64,000 nucleotides of DNA, from positions 1-64,000 of the forward strand of contig CAITBM010000069.1 of NCBI GenBank assembly GCA_903890485.1, given 5' to 3'. The notes under the pieces are model-generated. The model had not been told where the DNA came from, searched no databases, and saw only the letters and a list, made by a program, of their open reading frames with translations. Shown in pieces: positions 17,609-26,246 of the stretch; the first letter of the stretch is position 1, and each line of letters begins with the position of its first letter. This stretch comes from an uncultured Opitutaceae bacterium. GTDB taxonomy: Bacteria; Verrucomicrobiota; Verrucomicrobiia; Opitutales; Opitutaceae. The position numbers and the translations under genes are program-made.

Positions 17609-18214
17609 TCAAGGAACGACCTGAACGGCGGGATGGGCCGCTATCCTCGCGAGTCCCTTGGACAGGAGCGTCTTGCCGGGCTCCATCCGGTGCCAGGGCG
17701 AGGCGCCGGAGGGGTGCGGAAGTGGGATGCAGTCGGCCTGCCGTCCGGCAAGGGTGACCCTAAAGGTCTTTCCAATCATGTCCTGGAGCGGGGCCGGGGG
17801 AAGGAAGCGGCCGATGGCCAGCTTCCCCACCGGGATAACCAGCTGGGGCTCCAGGAGCCTGAACTCCCGCTCGAGCCAGTAGGAGCACGCCTCGATTTCC
17901 TCGGGGTCGGGCACCCGGTCGCCGCCCTTGGGGCGCTTGCCCGGGAAGCAGCGGCAGACCGCCGCGAAGTAGACCCGGTCCCGGGTCTCTTCCTCGGTCC
18001 ATCCGAGCGCGCCGGCGAACCACTTGAAGAGCGTCTTGCCGGCCGTCCAGGCGAAGGGCCTGCCAAGGATCGGCTCCTTGTCCCCCGGGGCCTGCCCGAC
18101 CAGCATGATCCGACTCGCCACGGGGCGGCCGACGACCACGGGCTTGTGCATCCGCGGGCAGCGGGTGCAGCCGAGGAGCCTCTCGAGGTGCCTTTGGATG
18201 GGGGCTTGGGGCAT
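17609..18214 (-). CDS. uracil-DNA glycosylase, Fe-S (family 4/5-like)
   Basis: 201 aa DNA-repair enzyme removing uracil from DNA. Cysteines C16 and C19 (CTRCP) plus C87 or C89 and C110 match the four-Cys iron-sulfur pattern. Motif GQAPG at 40-44 contacts the base, GRPFAWTAGK follows, and the C-terminal motif is LPHPSGAS. The ATG at 18214 is the only possible start: it is directly preceded by an in-frame TAG and then by the poly-T of a strong terminator, leaving no room for a normal leader. It may be leaderless or depend on read-through. Confidence 0.87.
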   Translation of the reverse strand: MPQAPIQRHLERLLGCTRCPRMHKPVVVGRPVASRIMLVGQAPGDKEPILGRPFAWTAGKTLFKWFAGALGWTEEETRDRVYFAAVCRCFPGKRPKGGDRVPDPEEIEACSYWLEREFRLLEPQLVIPVGKLAIGRFLPPAPLQDMIGKTFRVTLAGRQADCIPLPHPSGASPWHRMEPGKTLLSKGLARIAAHPAVQVVP

Positions 18215-18216
18215 CT

Positions 18217-18254
18217 AAAAAAAAAGGATGGAGGCCTGTGAAGGCGCTCCATCC
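18217..18254 (-). terminator. strong Rho-independent terminator after the RRM gene
   Basis: On the minus strand the stem GGATGGAG/CTCCATCC (8 bp) encloses a second GCCT/AGGC stem with a 4-base loop and is followed by nine T. It ends the RRM transcript 27 bases past its stop. The T run stops 2 bases before the start codon of the uracil-DNA glycosylase gene. Confidence 0.9.
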
Positions 18255-18281
18255 CTTGCAAAATCTCGCTGTGCGCGGGTC

Positions 18282-18653
18282 TTAGTAACGACGCTCGCCG
18301 CGGTCGCTGCGACCGCCGCCGCCGCCGCCGAAACCACGGCCGCCGCCGCCGCCGAAGCCGCGACCACCGCCGCCGCCGCCGAAGCCGCCGCTCGGGCGAT
18401 CTTCCTTCGGGCGGGCCTCGTTGACCGTCAGCTGACGGCCGCCGAGCTCGACGCCGTTGACCTTCTCGGCCGCGATCTTGGCCTCTTCAGCCGTACCCAT
18501 GGTGACAAACGCGAAACCGCGGGGGCGGCCCGTCATTTTGTCCATAGCGACGTAAACGTCGGTAACGGTACCGAACTGGCCGAAGTGCGAGCGGAGCTCG
18601 TCTTCAGTCGTTTTGAACGAGAGATTTCCAACGTATAGTTTGGAATTGCTCAT
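18282..18653 (-). CDS. glycine-rich RRM RNA-binding protein
   Basis: 123 aa. One RRM domain at about 4-82 with RNP2 KLYVGNLSF and RNP1 RGFAFVTM, followed by a Gly/Arg-rich low-complexity tail ([14 protein letters not shown] repeats) ending in RGERRY. This is the bacterial glycine-rich RNA-binding type, usually cold-induced and acting as an RNA chaperone. The 205-base upstream gap is long for this window and may hold a regulated leader. The tail is encoded by GCC/CGC-rich tandem codons at about 18310-18395. Confidence 0.93.
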   Translation of the reverse strand: MSNSKLYVGNLSFKTTEDELRSHFGQFGTVTDVYVAMDKMTGRPRGFAFVTMGTAEEAKIAAEKVNGVELGGRQLTVNEARPKEDRPSGGFGGGGGGRGFGGGGGRGFGGGGGGRSDRGERRY

Positions 18654-18858
18654 GATGTGATGTTCGTAGAGCCACCGTCCGCTGCCAGTCCGTTCCCACC
18701 GTCGGGTTTCGAAATCATCACTTGAGCAAACCGCTCAGCCAACGACTCACCAGAAGCTGTCACCAAAACGCTATCTCTAACGATGCTTGGGAAGGTGCAC
18801 GCTTGCGAAAGGTGCGCAAGACTATTCCGCAGGTCCCCTCCCCCGCACTATTTCGCGA
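18654..18858 (-). promoter_or_regulatory. upstream region of the RRM gene with an inverted repeat
   Basis: 205 bases without a gene. Contains the inverted repeat CTTGCG (18802-18807) / CGCAAG (18815-18820) with a 7-base spacer. Being downstream of one minus-strand gene and upstream of the RRM gene, it could include a terminator-like element for the former or a leader of the latter. No convincing -35/-10 pair was found. Confidence 0.3.
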
Positions 18859-19380
18859 CTACTTGAGTCCCTGCAGCTTGGAATGGACCCAGTCCTCGAG
18901 AATGCTCTTCTCGTAATGGAGCGGATCGGAGGTGTTCATGGTGGTCCGGGTGTCAAAACTCATGTCGCGGATGTCCTCGGTACCCTCTCGCGCGACCTTG
19001 CCCGAGGGGTCCGTGACCGTGTACGAGAACTTGAAGGCCGGAGGGTAGATCGCCTTGACGATGCGCACATTCGTCCATTCGGGCCCCCGCCAGGGTTCAA
19101 ACTCCCCCGCCAGGTCGATGTCGGTGAAGACCACCTTCAGGTGGTAGCCTTCGGGGAGCGCTGAGGTGGCCCTGTCCTCCAGGAATTCCCTCAGCTGCGA
19201 CAGGATGTAGGCGGTGCCCTTCTCGGTCGGGCTGCTTTCGTCCTTCACGTCCCTGAAGTTCTCGGGGTGGTCAAAGACGACCTCGGTCCTTGAGGGTACC
19301 TTGGGCGAGGGGGTTCCGAGCCCGGCGCAGCCGGCAAGGAGACCCAGGATGGCGACCGACAGGAGGCTTACCGTTTTCAT
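18859..19380 (-). CDS. DUF3016 lipoprotein
   Basis: 173 aa from ATG 19380. Lipoprotein signal MKTVSLLSVAILGLLAGC with lipobox cysteine. The mature part carries the DUF3016 signature: VVFDHPENFRDVKD, a helix ILSQLREFLEDRA, VVFTDIDLAGEFEPW, VRIVKAIYPP and KVAREGTEDIRDM. Family function is unknown; members are small secreted or lipid-anchored proteins in Gammaproteobacteria and Verrucomicrobia. The frame extends to 19593 but that part lacks a signal-like start. Single-gene unit. Confidence 0.85.
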   Translation of the reverse strand: MKTVSLLSVAILGLLAGCAGLGTPSPKVPSRTEVVFDHPENFRDVKDESSPTEKGTAYILSQLREFLEDRATSALPEGYHLKVVFTDIDLAGEFEPWRGPEWTNVRIVKAIYPPAFKFSYTVTDPSGKVAREGTEDIRDMSFDTRTTMNTSDPLHYEKSILEDWVHSKLQGLK

Positions 19381-19586
19381 GGTCGAATGGGGGTGTCCCT
19401 CTTTTTCGTTGATTGGGTCTGCTGACCTAGGGTGATACCTCAAAAACAGGGGGCGTGTTCCAAGAACATAGCCCCGATGCGCCGCCTTTGCCACCCCACA
19501 GGCCCGTTTTCGGGATCCTCCGACATCCTCCTCCAAGGCCCCTTTTGGGCTTCGCCCCGAAGGCCCAAGGCACAAGATGGTGCGGC

Positions 19587-21167
19587 ATGACACCTGGCAC
19601 GACCAAGGAGGGGACGCTTTTCAACTGGCTTTCGGCAAGGTCGGCAGGGGTCCTCCTCCACCCCACGAGCCTCCCCGGGACCCAGGGAATAGGGACCCTC
19701 GACGGGTCGGCGGTGCGCTTTCTCGATTTCCTCCAGGCGGCGGGGATGTCGTGGTGGCAGGTCTGCCCGCTTGGGCCGACGGGATACGGAGACTCCCCCT
19801 ACCAGTGCTTCTCGGCGTTCGCGGGAAACCCCTACCTGATCGACCTGGGTGACTTTGTCGCGCGAAAGCTCCTGAGTCCCGACGAAGTCGCCCCGCTCTC
19901 CCGGCTCGATCCGCTTCGCGTCGACTACGGGGCGCTCTACCAGCTCAAGTGGCCCCTTCTTCGCAGGGCGTTTGAGCGGCACAAGGCGGCGGGATCCCCC
20001 GCGCTCGGCGCCGAGGACTTCAGGTCATTCAAGGCCGCCCAGTCCTCGTGGCTTGAATCCTATGCCTGGTTCCGTGCACTCAAGGACCACTTCGGCGGCC
20101 GGGCCTGGTGGGAATGGCCCGCAGAGGCGCGCTCCGTGGCGGCGCTCCCCCAGCCCCTGCGCTCCAAGCTGGGCCCCGACGTCGAGGCGCACCAGTTCTA
20201 CCAGTACGCTTTCTTCGCCCAGTGGAGGAAGGTCCGCGCGGAGGCGTCCAAGCGGGGCATCGGCATCATCGGGGACATTCCGATCTTCGTGGCCGCCGAC
20301 TCGGCCGACGCATGGGCGAGCCCCGGGCTCTTCGAGCTCGGGAAGGACGGCCAGCCGATCGCCGTCGCCGGCGTCCCGCCGGATTATTTCTCGGCAGACG
20401 GCCAGCTCTGGGGAAACCCGCTCTATCGCTGGGACGTCCACGCCCGCGACGGCTTCGCCTGGTGGAAGGAGCGGCTTCGCGCCTCGTTCGACATGTGCGA
20501 CATCGTGCGGATCGACCACTTTCGCGGGTTTGACGCGTACTGGAGGATCCCCCTGCCGGCAAAGAACGCCAGGACGGGGGAATGGAAACCGGGTCCCGGG
20601 CTGGATTTCTTCGTGGCGGTGAGCAAGGAGTTCCCCAACGCAAAGATCATCGCCGAGGACCTGGGGCTCCTGACCCCCTCGGTCGAGACCCTGCTCAAGG
20701 AGACGGGGCTGCCCGGCATGGCCGTGTTCCAGTTCGCCTTCGGCGGGGACGCCAAGAACGTGTATCTCCCGCACAACCTTGAAAAGAACGGGGTCGTCTA
20801 TCCCGGGACCCACGACAACGACACGACGCTCGGCTGGTATGCGAACGCCGACGAGAAGACGCGCGACCACGTGCGCAGGTACCTTCGGGTCGACGGCACT
20901 CAGATCGGATGGGACTTCATCCGCGAGGCGTTCGGCGCGGTGAGCCGGATAGCCGTGCTGCCGATGCAGGACCTGCTCAGCCTCGGCAGCGAGGCCAGGC
21001 TCAACTCCCCCGGCAAGCCCGACGGGAACTGGCGTTGGCGCCTGGCCGAGGGGGACATCGAGCGGATGGTGTCCGGCGGCAGCGCCGCGTACCTCCTGGG
21101 CCTTTCCGAGCTCTCGGGACGCGCCCCCGCGCCAAAGGCTGCCGCAGTAAGATCACCCAAGGTCTGA
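19587..21167 (+). CDS. malQ: 4-alpha-glucanotransferase (amylomaltase)
   Basis: 526 aa GH77 enzyme that transfers alpha-1,4-glucan segments between maltooligosaccharides. Family text includes GVLLHPTSLPG, WWQVCPLGPTGYGDSPYQ, SAFAGNPYLIDL, GDIPIFVAADSADAW, the nucleophile region DIVRIDHFRGFDAYW, and IIAEDLGLLTPSV with the acid/base glutamate, then PGTHDNDT. Start chosen at ATG 19587 because upstream sequence to 19455 is not family-like. The next genes (gluconokinase fusion 300 bases on) support a sugar-metabolism neighbourhood. The 206-base gap upstream holds nothing recognisable. Confidence 0.93.
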   Translation: MTPGTTKEGTLFNWLSARSAGVLLHPTSLPGTQGIGTLDGSAVRFLDFLQAAGMSWWQVCPLGPTGYGDSPYQCFSAFAGNPYLIDLGDFVARKLLSPDEVAPLSRLDPLRVDYGALYQLKWPLLRRAFERHKAAGSPALGAEDFRSFKAAQSSWLESYAWFRALKDHFGGRAWWEWPAEARSVAALPQPLRSKLGPDVEAHQFYQYAFFAQWRKVRAEASKRGIGIIGDIPIFVAADSADAWASPGLFELGKDGQPIAVAGVPPDYFSADGQLWGNPLYRWDVHARDGFAWWKERLRASFDMCDIVRIDHFRGFDAYWRIPLPAKNARTGEWKPGPGLDFFVAVSKEFPNAKIIAEDLGLLTPSVETLLKETGLPGMAVFQFAFGGDAKNVYLPHNLEKNGVVYPGTHDNDTTLGWYANADEKTRDHVRRYLRVDGTQIGWDFIREAFGAVSRIAVLPMQDLLSLGSEARLNSPGKPDGNWRWRLAEGDIERMVSGGSAAYLLGLSELSGRAPAPKAAAVRSPKV

Positions 21168-21199
21168 ATCCGGCACGGGACCGGCTCACCCACCACGCC

Positions 21200-21472
21200 A
21201 TGTTCTCGGACCTTGTACGCCTCATCAGCCGCCGCCCCCCCGACGAGTACGAGCAGGGCTTCGTGCGCGAGGTGAACGTGCGCCAGAAGGCGCCGCGCAA
21301 CGCCCGGGTCGAGCGCATGCTCAAGCTCGGCTGGGCCCTGATAGCCGTGAAGAGCCTTGCCGTCGTCTGGCTCTTCGAGCGCTACCACATCCAGATCAAC
21401 GCGCTCTGGATCATCGCACCGACCGTGGCCTTCGGGTCCCTCTGCACCCTGGTCTACCTCCTGCGCGACTAG
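21200..21472 (+). CDS. small two-helix membrane protein
   Basis: 90 aa from ATG 21200. A charged N terminus (RRPPDEYEQGFVREVNVRQKAPRNARVERMLK) is followed by two hydrophobic helices (about WALIAVKSLAVVWLF and LWIIAPTVAFGSLCTLVYLL). No family recognised. It sits 32 bases after malQ and 14 bases before the DUF5069-gluconokinase gene, so it is probably co-transcribed. Function unknown. Confidence 0.65.
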   Translation: MFSDLVRLISRRPPDEYEQGFVREVNVRQKAPRNARVERMLKLGWALIAVKSLAVVWLFERYHIQINALWIIAPTVAFGSLCTLVYLLRD

Positions 21473-21486
21473 GCGCCACCCCGACC

Positions 21487-22440
21487 ATGTCTCCAGTACC
21501 CGGCCTCAGAAGCCCCCACGCCAAGGTTGGGCGCATCATCGTTTTTGGACGGATGCTCGACAAGATACGCCTCCACGCCCGCGGGGAACTCCCGGCCGAC
21601 TACCAGCCGAACCTGGGCGAGGTGCGAGTCCCCCTTTTTGACGCGCGCTGCTGCCGGTTCCTCGGGGTGCCCTATGAGGACCTCCGCAGGCGGACCCTGG
21701 AGGGCGGCTGCGACGAGGAGATCCTCCTATGGGCCCATTCCTGCGGCGCGGCGCGAACCGACGAGGACTGCCTGATCTGGAACCGGTTCATGTCAAAGAT
21801 CGGCTGGAGGGACGACCGCAGCGGGCTCCTGAAGGAGCGGGCTGCGGAGTTCGGCCTGCGGGAGCCCTTCCCTGAGACTTTTTGCGAGCTGCTCGACGTC
21901 GACGAGGGCAGGCCCCCGGGCGGCACGCGCTCGTGGGAACCCCATCCCGTGTCGGTCATCGTCGTGATGGGGGTGGCCGGATGCGGCAAGTCGACCGTGG
22001 GCAGGCTCCTCGCCGGGAAACTCCTGTGGGAATTCGTGGAGGCGGACAGCCTCCACCCGGCATCCAATATCGCGAAGATGTCCTCGGGCATCCCCCTGGA
22101 CGACGCCGACCGGGCGCCGTGGCTTGCTGCGGTGAGGGCCGCGATCGACGCGTGCACCGCGCGCGGGCTGAAGGCGGTCGTGGCGTGCTCGGCGCTCAAG
22201 GCCGCCTACCGGAGGGCGATCGCCCCCGACCCTTCGCATGTCCGGTTTGTGCACCTGCGCGGCGAACCGGCCCTCCTGGCCGCGAGGCTCAGGGAGCGGG
22301 AGGGGCATTTCATGAGGGAGGAGCTTCTCGCCTCGCAGCTCGCCACCCTTGAGGCCCCGGTCGAGGCCCTGGCCCTCGACATCAGGGAGCAACCCTCGGT
22401 ATTGATAAAACGGATACTTGAGGTCCTAGCCCTGCCATGA
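21487..22440 (+). CDS. DUF5069 domain fused to gluconokinase
   Basis: 317 aa. Residues about 1-140 are a DUF5069 domain (MLDKIRLHARGELPADYQPNLG, then WNRFMSKIGWRDD), a small domain normally found alone. Residues about 153-317 are a GntK-type gluconate kinase: Walker A GVAGCGKST at 162-170, FVEADSLHP and CSALKAAYR, making 6-phosphogluconate from gluconate and ATP. The frame is continuous with no internal stop. The last 4 bases overlap the acylase gene. The DUF5069 half might bind a sugar or regulate the kinase, but nothing in sequence shows which. Confidence 0.85.
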   Translation: MSPVPGLRSPHAKVGRIIVFGRMLDKIRLHARGELPADYQPNLGEVRVPLFDARCCRFLGVPYEDLRRRTLEGGCDEEILLWAHSCGAARTDEDCLIWNRFMSKIGWRDDRSGLLKERAAEFGLREPFPETFCELLDVDEGRPPGGTRSWEPHPVSVIVVMGVAGCGKSTVGRLLAGKLLWEFVEADSLHPASNIAKMSSGIPLDDADRAPWLAAVRAAIDACTARGLKAVVACSALKAAYRRAIAPDPSHVRFVHLRGEPALLAARLREREGHFMREELLASQLATLEAPVEALALDIREQPSVLIKRILEVLALP

Positions 22441-24854
22441 CCGCTGGTCCACCCATCCGTCGCGCCGCGAAAATCCTGGGCATCCTCTGCCTGGCCGCGG
22501 CCCTCGTCGCGGCGGCCCTGGGCGCGTGGGTGCGCCAGCGCGTGAAGGCGAGCCTCCCGCAGCTCGACGGCGCGGCCTCGGTGCGCGGCCTTTCCGCCCC
22601 GGTCACGGTCTCCCGGGACGCCCTTGGGGTCCCCACGCTTTCCGGATCAAACCGCCTCGACCTAGCACGGGCAACGGGCTGGATCCACGCCCAGGACCGG
22701 TTCTTCCAGATGGACACCCTGCGCCGGCGCGGGGCTGGCGAGCTGGCGGAGCTCTTCGGCAAAGCCGCCCTGCCCCTCGACAAGGAGGCCCGCATGCACG
22801 GCTTCAAGGAACTCGCCCGGCAGGTCATCGAGCGGGAGAGCCCGGAGCACCGCGCGCTCATGGAGGCCTACGCCGACGGAGTGAACCAGGGCCTTGCGGG
22901 CCTAGCGGCGCGGCCCTGGGAATACGCCGTCTTAAGGACCGCGCCCCGGCCGTGGACGCCCGAGGATACGGTCCTGATCACCTACGCCATGACGCTCGAC
23001 CTCCAGGAGAGCACGGGGCGCTACGTGAGGAACCTGGCCACCGTGCGCAACACCCTCGGCCGGGCCGCACTGGCCTTCTTCGCCCCCCTCTCAACGCCCG
23101 GGGACGCGCCGATGGACGGGAGCGTCTCCCCGCCCGCGCCGATTCCCGCGGCTGTGGACCTGGACCTGCGAAGCCGTGAGACGGGAGAGGGGCCGCCCAC
23201 AGCCCAGGTCCCGGATGCCGCGCGTCCCTGGCAGGAGTCCATGTCCCCAGGGTCCAACTGCTTCGCGGTCGCCGGATCGCTCGCCAAGGCGGGCGGAGCG
23301 CTCGTGGCCAGCGACGTCCACCTCAGGCTCTCCGTCCCGAACATCTGGTACCGCATCTCGCTGAAATGGCCCGGCCACGAGGAGACCGGGGTGACGATCG
23401 CCGGGGCGCCGGTCCTGGTGGCCGGCAGCACCGGGCGCATCGCCTGGGGGTTCACCAATTCGAATGCTGGCGTCGGCGACATCTTGGTCATCAACCCAAG
23501 CATCTCGCCCGACCTCTACCACGGACCGGACAAGGGCGCGCTGGTCCCCTACGTGCACCGCAGGGAGACGGTCCCCGTCCGGGGATCCAAGCCCGAGATG
23601 ATGGACTTCCTGTGGACCGTCTGGGGGCCCGTGGTGGGCGAGACCCCTGACGGCCGGGTGATGGTGTTCCACTGGACCGAGGACGACCCCTCGGCCACCA
23701 ACATGGATATATTCGAGCTGGAGGACGCCGCCACGGTGGGCGAGGCCGTCGCCGTGTCCCACCGGATGGGGATTCCCGCCCAGAACTTTGTGGTGGCGGA
23801 CTCGGCCGGGCGGATCGCGTGGACCGTGGCAGGGCGCCTGCCCCGGCGCGTGGGCTACGACGGGCGCCTGCCCGTCTCATGGGCCTTCGGGGACCGCCGC
23901 TGGGAGGGCCTACTGCCCCCAGACGAGGTTCCGACCCTCTCTACACCGGCCGACGGCCTACTCTGGACGGCAAACAACCGCACCGTGGGCGGCAAGTCCC
24001 TGGAAACCCTGGGCGACTCGGGCTACGCGATCGCGGCGCGGGCAAGGCAGATCCGGGACGACCTGCTCGCCCTTTCCCACAAGGGCAAGGCGATCGAGCC
24101 CAGGGACCTCCTGGATATCCAGCTCGACGACCGCGCGCTCCTGCTCACCCGCTGGCGGGACCTCCTTCTCACGACCCTCACGCCCAAGGTGGTCGCCGAG
24201 AAACCGGCCCGCGCCGCGATCCTCCAGTCGGTGCAGAAATGGGAGGGCCGGGCACAAACCGACTCGGTGAGCTACCGCGTCGTGAGGGCCTTCCGGCAGG
24301 CTGTCGCCCGGCGCGTGTTCGACCCGGTGTTCAGGCCGTGCCTCGACTCCGACCCCGGGTTCAGCTGGCTCCGGCTCAACTACGAGGAACCCCTCGAGAC
24401 GATCCTCCGCGAGAGGCCGGCCCACCTGCTGGACCCCTCGTTCTCTTCCTTTGACCAGCTCCTTGCCGCCGCTGTGGACGACGTGTCGGAGCTCTACGCC
24501 CAGCAGGGCGCCGACCCGAGGACCGCCACGTGGGGCCAGCACAACACGGCGAGGATCGAGCACCCCTTTGCGGCGGCGCTTCCGCGCTGGGCAAGCCGGT
24601 GGCTCGCCATGCCGGCCGATCCCCTGGATGGGGACGACCACATGCCGCGCGTCCAGGATCCCTCCTTCGGCGTGAGCGTCCGCTTCGTCGTCTCGCCCGG
24701 CCGCGAGGGCGAGGGCGTTCTCGAGATGCCGGGCGGCCAGTGCGCGAACCCACTCTCGCCCTACTTCAGCGCCGGGCACGAGGCTTGGGTGCGCGGTGAC
24801 CCGCAACCCTTCCTGCCGGGTGCCGCCGATCACACGCTCTCCCTTGATCCATGA
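22437..24854 (+). CDS. penicillin acylase family N-terminal nucleophile hydrolase
   Basis: 805 aa. An N-terminal hydrophobic segment (about residues 12-31) anchors or exports the protein. The alpha chain runs to about 265 (VSRDALGVPTLSGSN, ARATGWIHAQDRFFQMD), and the autocatalytic cleavage site and nucleophile are at GSNCF with Ser about 273. The large beta chain follows with TGRIAWGFTNSN and WTANNRTV. Relatives cleave penicillin, acyl-homoserine lactones or other amides in the periplasm; the substrate is not predictable. Overlaps the kinase by ATGA. Confidence 0.92.
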   Translation: MTAGPPIRRAAKILGILCLAAALVAAALGAWVRQRVKASLPQLDGAASVRGLSAPVTVSRDALGVPTLSGSNRLDLARATGWIHAQDRFFQMDTLRRRGAGELAELFGKAALPLDKEARMHGFKELARQVIERESPEHRALMEAYADGVNQGLAGLAARPWEYAVLRTAPRPWTPEDTVLITYAMTLDLQESTGRYVRNLATVRNTLGRAALAFFAPLSTPGDAPMDGSVSPPAPIPAAVDLDLRSRETGEGPPTAQVPDAARPWQESMSPGSNCFAVAGSLAKAGGALVASDVHLRLSVPNIWYRISLKWPGHEETGVTIAGAPVLVAGSTGRIAWGFTNSNAGVGDILVINPSISPDLYHGPDKGALVPYVHRRETVPVRGSKPEMMDFLWTVWGPVVGETPDGRVMVFHWTEDDPSATNMDIFELEDAATVGEAVAVSHRMGIPAQNFVVADSAGRIAWTVAGRLPRRVGYDGRLPVSWAFGDRRWEGLLPPDEVPTLSTPADGLLWTANNRTVGGKSLETLGDSGYAIAARARQIRDDLLALSHKGKAIEPRDLLDIQLDDRALLLTRWRDLLLTTLTPKVVAEKPARAAILQSVQKWEGRAQTDSVSYRVVRAFRQAVARRVFDPVFRPCLDSDPGFSWLRLNYEEPLETILRERPAHLLDPSFSSFDQLLAAAVDDVSELYAQQGADPRTATWGQHNTARIEHPFAAALPRWASRWLAMPADPLDGDDHMPRVQDPSFGVSVRFVVSPGREGEGVLEMPGGQCANPLSPYFSAGHEAWVRGDPQPFLPGAADHTLSLDP

Positions 24855-24922
24855 CGCGCGGCGCCAATAAATTGAATTGTCCGGGCGCGACCTTCGTCGC
24901 TTAGTGGAGCCACCTTGGCGAC

Positions 24923-25615
24923 ATGAAGAAAAAGCCGCGCAGCCTAAACGTCTTTTTTGCCGGCGAACTCTTCAACCTGAAGCACCTGATCGGCAACGCC
25001 TACCTGGCGGAGGCCATCTACGAGAAATCCCACGGCAGGTACCTGTGCCAGCTCCCCCAGGACTTCGATCCCAGGGGAACGACGCCGCGCACGGTGCGGG
25101 ACCACCACATCAGGAACCTCGTGGGTTCGGATCTTGCGCTGTTCAGCTTCGACGGGCCCGACCTGGACAGCGGCACCCTTGCCGAGTTCCTGATCGCGAA
25201 GTTTGCCGACATCCCCTCGGTCATCCTTCGCAGCGACCGCAGGGGCGCGGGCACCCGGGGATCGCAGTGGAACCCCATGGCCAACTTCTACCCCAGGACA
25301 GCCATCCTCTCCATCGACGGCCCGGGCGTCTACAAGGCGATCCTCAAGAAGCGCCACCGCAAGCTGGACGAGGTGATCCGCCTGGCGGGCCAGCACAGTT
25401 CGGCCGATGCCCAGCGCATGTGCGATGAGGTGGCGGCCGCGGTCGTGCGCGCCCTGGACCGCGTGCGGGAGACCCCGCCCGTGATGCCGCGCCACCTGCG
25501 CGAGGAGGTCTACAACTGGCTGCCCCAGATGCCCGGCCTGCGCGGCAAGGAGAAGGCGCTCCGCCGGGAATTCGAGCGGTTCCTGGAGAACAAGGTGCAG
25601 CGCGACCTCCTCTAG
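24923..25615 (+). CDS. nucleoside 2-deoxyribosyltransferase-like protein
   Basis: 230 aa. N-terminal LNVFFAGELFN and the active-site block ALFSFDGPDLDSGTLAEFLIAKF followed by VILRSDRR match the nucleoside 2-deoxyribosyltransferase fold (PF05014), where the Glu in the DSGTxxE motif is the nucleophile. The length exceeds the 150-160 aa of classical enzymes, with an extra helical C-terminal part (about 150-230). Ten bases before upp, so probably a pyrimidine salvage pair. It could also be a nucleotide hydrolase of the same fold. Confidence 0.78.
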   Translation: MKKKPRSLNVFFAGELFNLKHLIGNAYLAEAIYEKSHGRYLCQLPQDFDPRGTTPRTVRDHHIRNLVGSDLALFSFDGPDLDSGTLAEFLIAKFADIPSVILRSDRRGAGTRGSQWNPMANFYPRTAILSIDGPGVYKAILKKRHRKLDEVIRLAGQHSSADAQRMCDEVAAAVVRALDRVRETPPVMPRHLREEVYNWLPQMPGLRGKEKALRREFERFLENKVQRDLL

Positions 25616-25625
25616 CCCCCAGCCT

Positions 25626-26243
25626 ATGCTCAGCGTCCTCAAGCACCCCCTGGCCGACCACATCATCACGCACCTGCGCGACGAGACCACCAAGCCGGCT
25701 ACCTTCAGGACCCTCGCGTACCAGCTGACTCTCATGCTGGCGATCGAGGCGACCCGGGACCTGGCAACCGACGAGAAGATCGTGAAGACGCCTCTGGAGA
25801 GCACCCCGGGGCGGGTCCTTTCCGTCCAGCCCATCGTGGTGGTGGCGATCCTCCGGGCAGGCGTCTCCATGGTGCAGCCGTTCCTGGACGTGTTCCCCGA
25901 CGTGAGCGTCGGCTACGTGGGCCTGGAGCGCGACCACGTGACGGCCGTCGCGCGCAACTACTACTGCAAGCTGCCCCCGCTGGCGGGACGCCGGGTGTTC
26001 GTGGTCGACCCGATGCTGGCCACCGGCGGCTCCGCCGCCCAGGCCCTCGAAGTCGTCAAGAAGAAGGGCGCGGTCAACCCGGGGCTGGTCTGCATCATCG
26101 CTGCGCCCGAGGGCGTCGAGGAGGTGTCCCGGCACCACCCCGAGACCTCGATCCACGTGGGCGTCCTCGACCGTGCGCTCAACGCGCGCAAATACATCCT
26201 CCCGGGACTCGGCGACTTTGGCGACCGCCTCTACGGTACCTGA
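25626..26243 (+). CDS. upp: uracil phosphoribosyltransferase
   Basis: 205 aa. Makes UMP from uracil and PRPP in the cytoplasm. The N-terminal LSVLKHPLADHIITHLRD, ILRAGVSMVQPF, the PRPP loop VVDPMLATGGSA and C-terminal LPGLGDFGDR are all family-specific, and the length is standard. Follows the deoxyribosyltransferase-like gene by 10 bases. It ends 3 bases before the stop of the convergent DUF481 gene. Confidence 0.95.
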   Translation: MLSVLKHPLADHIITHLRDETTKPATFRTLAYQLTLMLAIEATRDLATDEKIVKTPLESTPGRVLSVQPIVVVAILRAGVSMVQPFLDVFPDVSVGYVGLERDHVTAVARNYYCKLPPLAGRRVFVVDPMLATGGSAAQALEVVKKKGAVNPGLVCIIAAPEGVEEVSRHHPETSIHVGVLDRALNARKYILPGLGDFGDRLYGT

Positions 26244-26246
26244 GGG

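Noticed and set aside
18310-18395. GCC/CGC tandem-like repeats that could suggest a repeat array
   Set aside because: They encode the Gly-rich tail of the RRM protein; unit length and lack of unique spacers exclude CRISPR.
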